Assembly: GCA_947371275.1 (NCBI GenBank)
Contig: CANBOV010000025.1
Span: 1 to 35,875, forward strand
Reading direction: 5' to 3'
DNA from: Flavobacteriaceae bacterium
GTDB taxonomy: Bacteria > Bacteroidota > Bacteroidia > Flavobacteriales > Flavobacteriaceae
Length of the DNA stretch: 35,875 nt
Position numbers and translations under genes: made by a program. Below are positions 35,056 through 35,875 of this stretch, in pieces; within the stretch, counting starts at the first letter, position 1; the number at the start of each line of letters is the position of its first letter. The notes below the pieces were generated by a model. That model saw nothing but the letters and a program-made list of their open reading frames with translations, was not told where the DNA came from and did not search any database.

Positions 35056-35647
35056 TAAATGGTTCTATCGTTGATGAATCTAACGCGTTTATTCCTTCAC
35101 TTGTCATTACTTTTACAATAGTTTTAATAATGATTTTTACATCTAAAAAAAAAGAAACATTATCTACATACCAAACATCATATTCGAATTTTTGATCCCA
35201 ACTTATGGCATTTCTTCCGTTTACTTGAGCCCAACCAGTTATACCAGGCTTTACTTCATGACGCCTTTTTTGGAATGAATTGTATAAATGTAAATAATTA
35301 GTCAATAGAGGCCTTGGTCCAATTATGCTCATATCTCCTTTGATAACATTAAGTAGTTGCGGAATTTCATCCAAAGAGGTTTTACGAACAAATTTTCCAA
35401 TTTGTGTTAACCGTTGAGCATCTGGCAATAAATTTCCATTCTCATCTTTATTATCATTCATGGTTTTTAACTTAATTATTTTAAAAAGAACTCCGTTCTT
35501 ACCAGGTCTTAATTGTGTAAAAAAAGGTTTTCCGTTATTAACAAAATAAAGCATTAAGGTAACGATCAAAAGAAGTGGTAATAGTATAATAAATCCTATT
35601 AAAGCTCCCGTAAAATCGATAATTCTTTTTATAAAATTACTATACAT
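35045..35647 (-). CDS. pglC: PglC-type monotopic phosphoglycosyl transferase
   Basis: At 200 residues this is the minimal form of the polyprenyl-phosphate phosphoglycosyl transferase. It has one N-terminal re-entrant hydrophobic helix (about 13-35), FFTQLRPGKNGVLFKIIKLK, the catalytic pair Asp93-Glu94 in KTSLDEIPQLLNVIKGDMS, and IIGPRPLLTNYL. Length and dyad position agree with Campylobacter PglC as I recall it. It would move diNAc-bacillosamine-1-phosphate from the UDP sugar to undecaprenyl phosphate. It is first in the pglC-D-E-F order and comes 85 bases after the hairpin terminator of the upstream gene, so it needs its own promoter. I saw no clean TAnnTTTG there. Confidence 0.9.
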   Translation of the reverse strand: MYSNFIKRIIDFTGALIGFIILLPLLLIVTLMLYFVNNGKPFFTQLRPGKNGVLFKIIKLKTMNDNKDENGNLLPDAQRLTQIGKFVRKTSLDEIPQLLNVIKGDMSIIGPRPLLTNYLHLYNSFQKRRHEVKPGITGWAQVNGRNAISWDQKFEYDVWYVDNVSFFLDVKIIIKTIVKVMTSEGINALDSSTIEPFNGK

Positions 35648-35732
35648 TGTTATCTCATGAAGATTTATTAATTGGTAAAATTAACAAAAAAAGATGGTTT
35701 ACTCGTATCCCTTTATAATTATATAGAATAAA

Positions 35733-35760
35733 AAACCCTCTCTGTTTCCAGAGAGGGTTT
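35733..35760 (-). terminator. Strong rho-independent terminator hairpin after the T9SS cargo gene
   Basis: AAACCCTCTCTG (35733-35744) and CAGAGAGGGTTT (35749-35760) are exact reverse complements around a four-base loop. On the minus strand the stem is followed by further T residues (TTTTTTATTC in total), as expected for an intrinsic terminator of the gene ending at 35782. The plus side has a weaker T-run, so bidirectional action is possible. Confidence 0.9.
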
Positions 35761-35781
35761 CTATTATAAACCTAAAGGTGA

Positions 35782-35875
35782 TTATCTTTTGATAACACGA
35801 AGTGTTTTAACATCACTTCCTTGTGTTACTACTACATTATACACACCTGATGCATAACGATTTCCTATCTGTAAA
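35782..35875 (-). CDS. C-terminal end of a T9SS cargo protein (type A sorting domain), truncated by the window edge
   Basis: The minus strand is open from the window edge to the TAA at 35782-35784 and encodes 30 visible residues ending in [12 protein letters not shown] and VKTLRVIKR. The G-x-Y-x-V strand, a short turn and a final basic Lys-Val/Ile-Lys-type strand are the classic end of the Por secretion system (T9SS type A) C-terminal domain. That domain directs export and is removed when the protein is attached to the surface. The cargo's main body lies outside the window, so its function cannot be told. The hairpin terminator at 35733-35760 follows 21 bases later. Confidence 0.82.
   Translation of the reverse strand, partial: LQIGNRYASGVYNVVVTQGSDVKTLRVIKR

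Noticed and set aside
35648..35732. Promoter for pglC
   Set aside because: One must exist between the terminator and the gene or further upstream, but I found no TAnnTTTG match and will not place it.

Overview
The window looks like chromosomal DNA of a Flavobacterium-like member of the Bacteroidota. The evidence is low GC content, candidate promoters of the Bacteroidota TAnnTTTG type, a PorV/PorQ-family barrel protein at the left edge, a type IX secretion (T9SS) C-terminal sorting domain at the right edge, and a tyrosine kinase with a Tyr/Gly/Lys-rich tail. Between the edges lies one large surface-polysaccharide locus (capsule, exopolysaccharide or O-antigen), almost all on the minus strand and transcribed from right to left.

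Layout. Positions 1-1748 (+): the end of a PorV/PorQ-family gene, then a DUF4105/Lnb-like membrane protein. Positions 1728-3119 (-): a long polyprenyl-phosphate sugar-1-phosphate transferase that overlaps the DUF4105 gene tail to tail. Positions 3227-16779 (-): a Wzy/WaaL-like membrane protein, five GT4-type and two GT2-type glycosyltransferases, a zinc-ribbon methyltransferase, a putative GT-B protein with no clear family, a GNAT acetyltransferase and a NodB-type deacetylase. Positions 16897-19811 (-): neuC, neuB and neuA homologues for a nonulosonic acid. Positions 19846-24915 (-): three glycosyltransferases, wecB and an FkbM methyltransferase. Positions 24928-27068 (-): a wzt/wzm ABC exporter. 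Positions 27202-27960 (+): a CpsB-type PHP phosphatase, convergent with the wzc-type kinase (27957-30383, -) and followed on the minus strand by the wza-type lipoprotein (30387-31148). Positions 31285-35647 (-): pglF, pglE, pglD and pglC homologues. At 35733-35760 a strong hairpin terminator closes a T9SS cargo gene that enters from the right edge (35782-35875, -).

How the genes fit together (inference from families). PglF, PglE and PglD homologues would make UDP-N,N'-diacetylbacillosamine. The small PglC-type transferase could load it onto the lipid carrier, and the NeuC, NeuB and NeuA homologues could turn the same nucleotide sugar into a CMP-activated legionaminic-acid-type sugar. WecB would supply UDP-ManNAc. 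About eleven glycosyltransferases would build the glycan, and the methyltransferases, GNAT and deacetylase would decorate it. Both an ABC exporter (Wzm/Wzt with a C-terminal glycan-binding type domain) and Wza/Wzc-type parts are present, while no Wzx-type flippase is visible. The export route is therefore the main open question.

No gene-free stretch exceeds about 136 bases. I see no tRNA, rRNA, CRISPR array, transposase or insertion sequence. Most junctions overlap by 1-16 bases or are nearly contiguous. A few gaps of 90-136 bases separate what look like modules.
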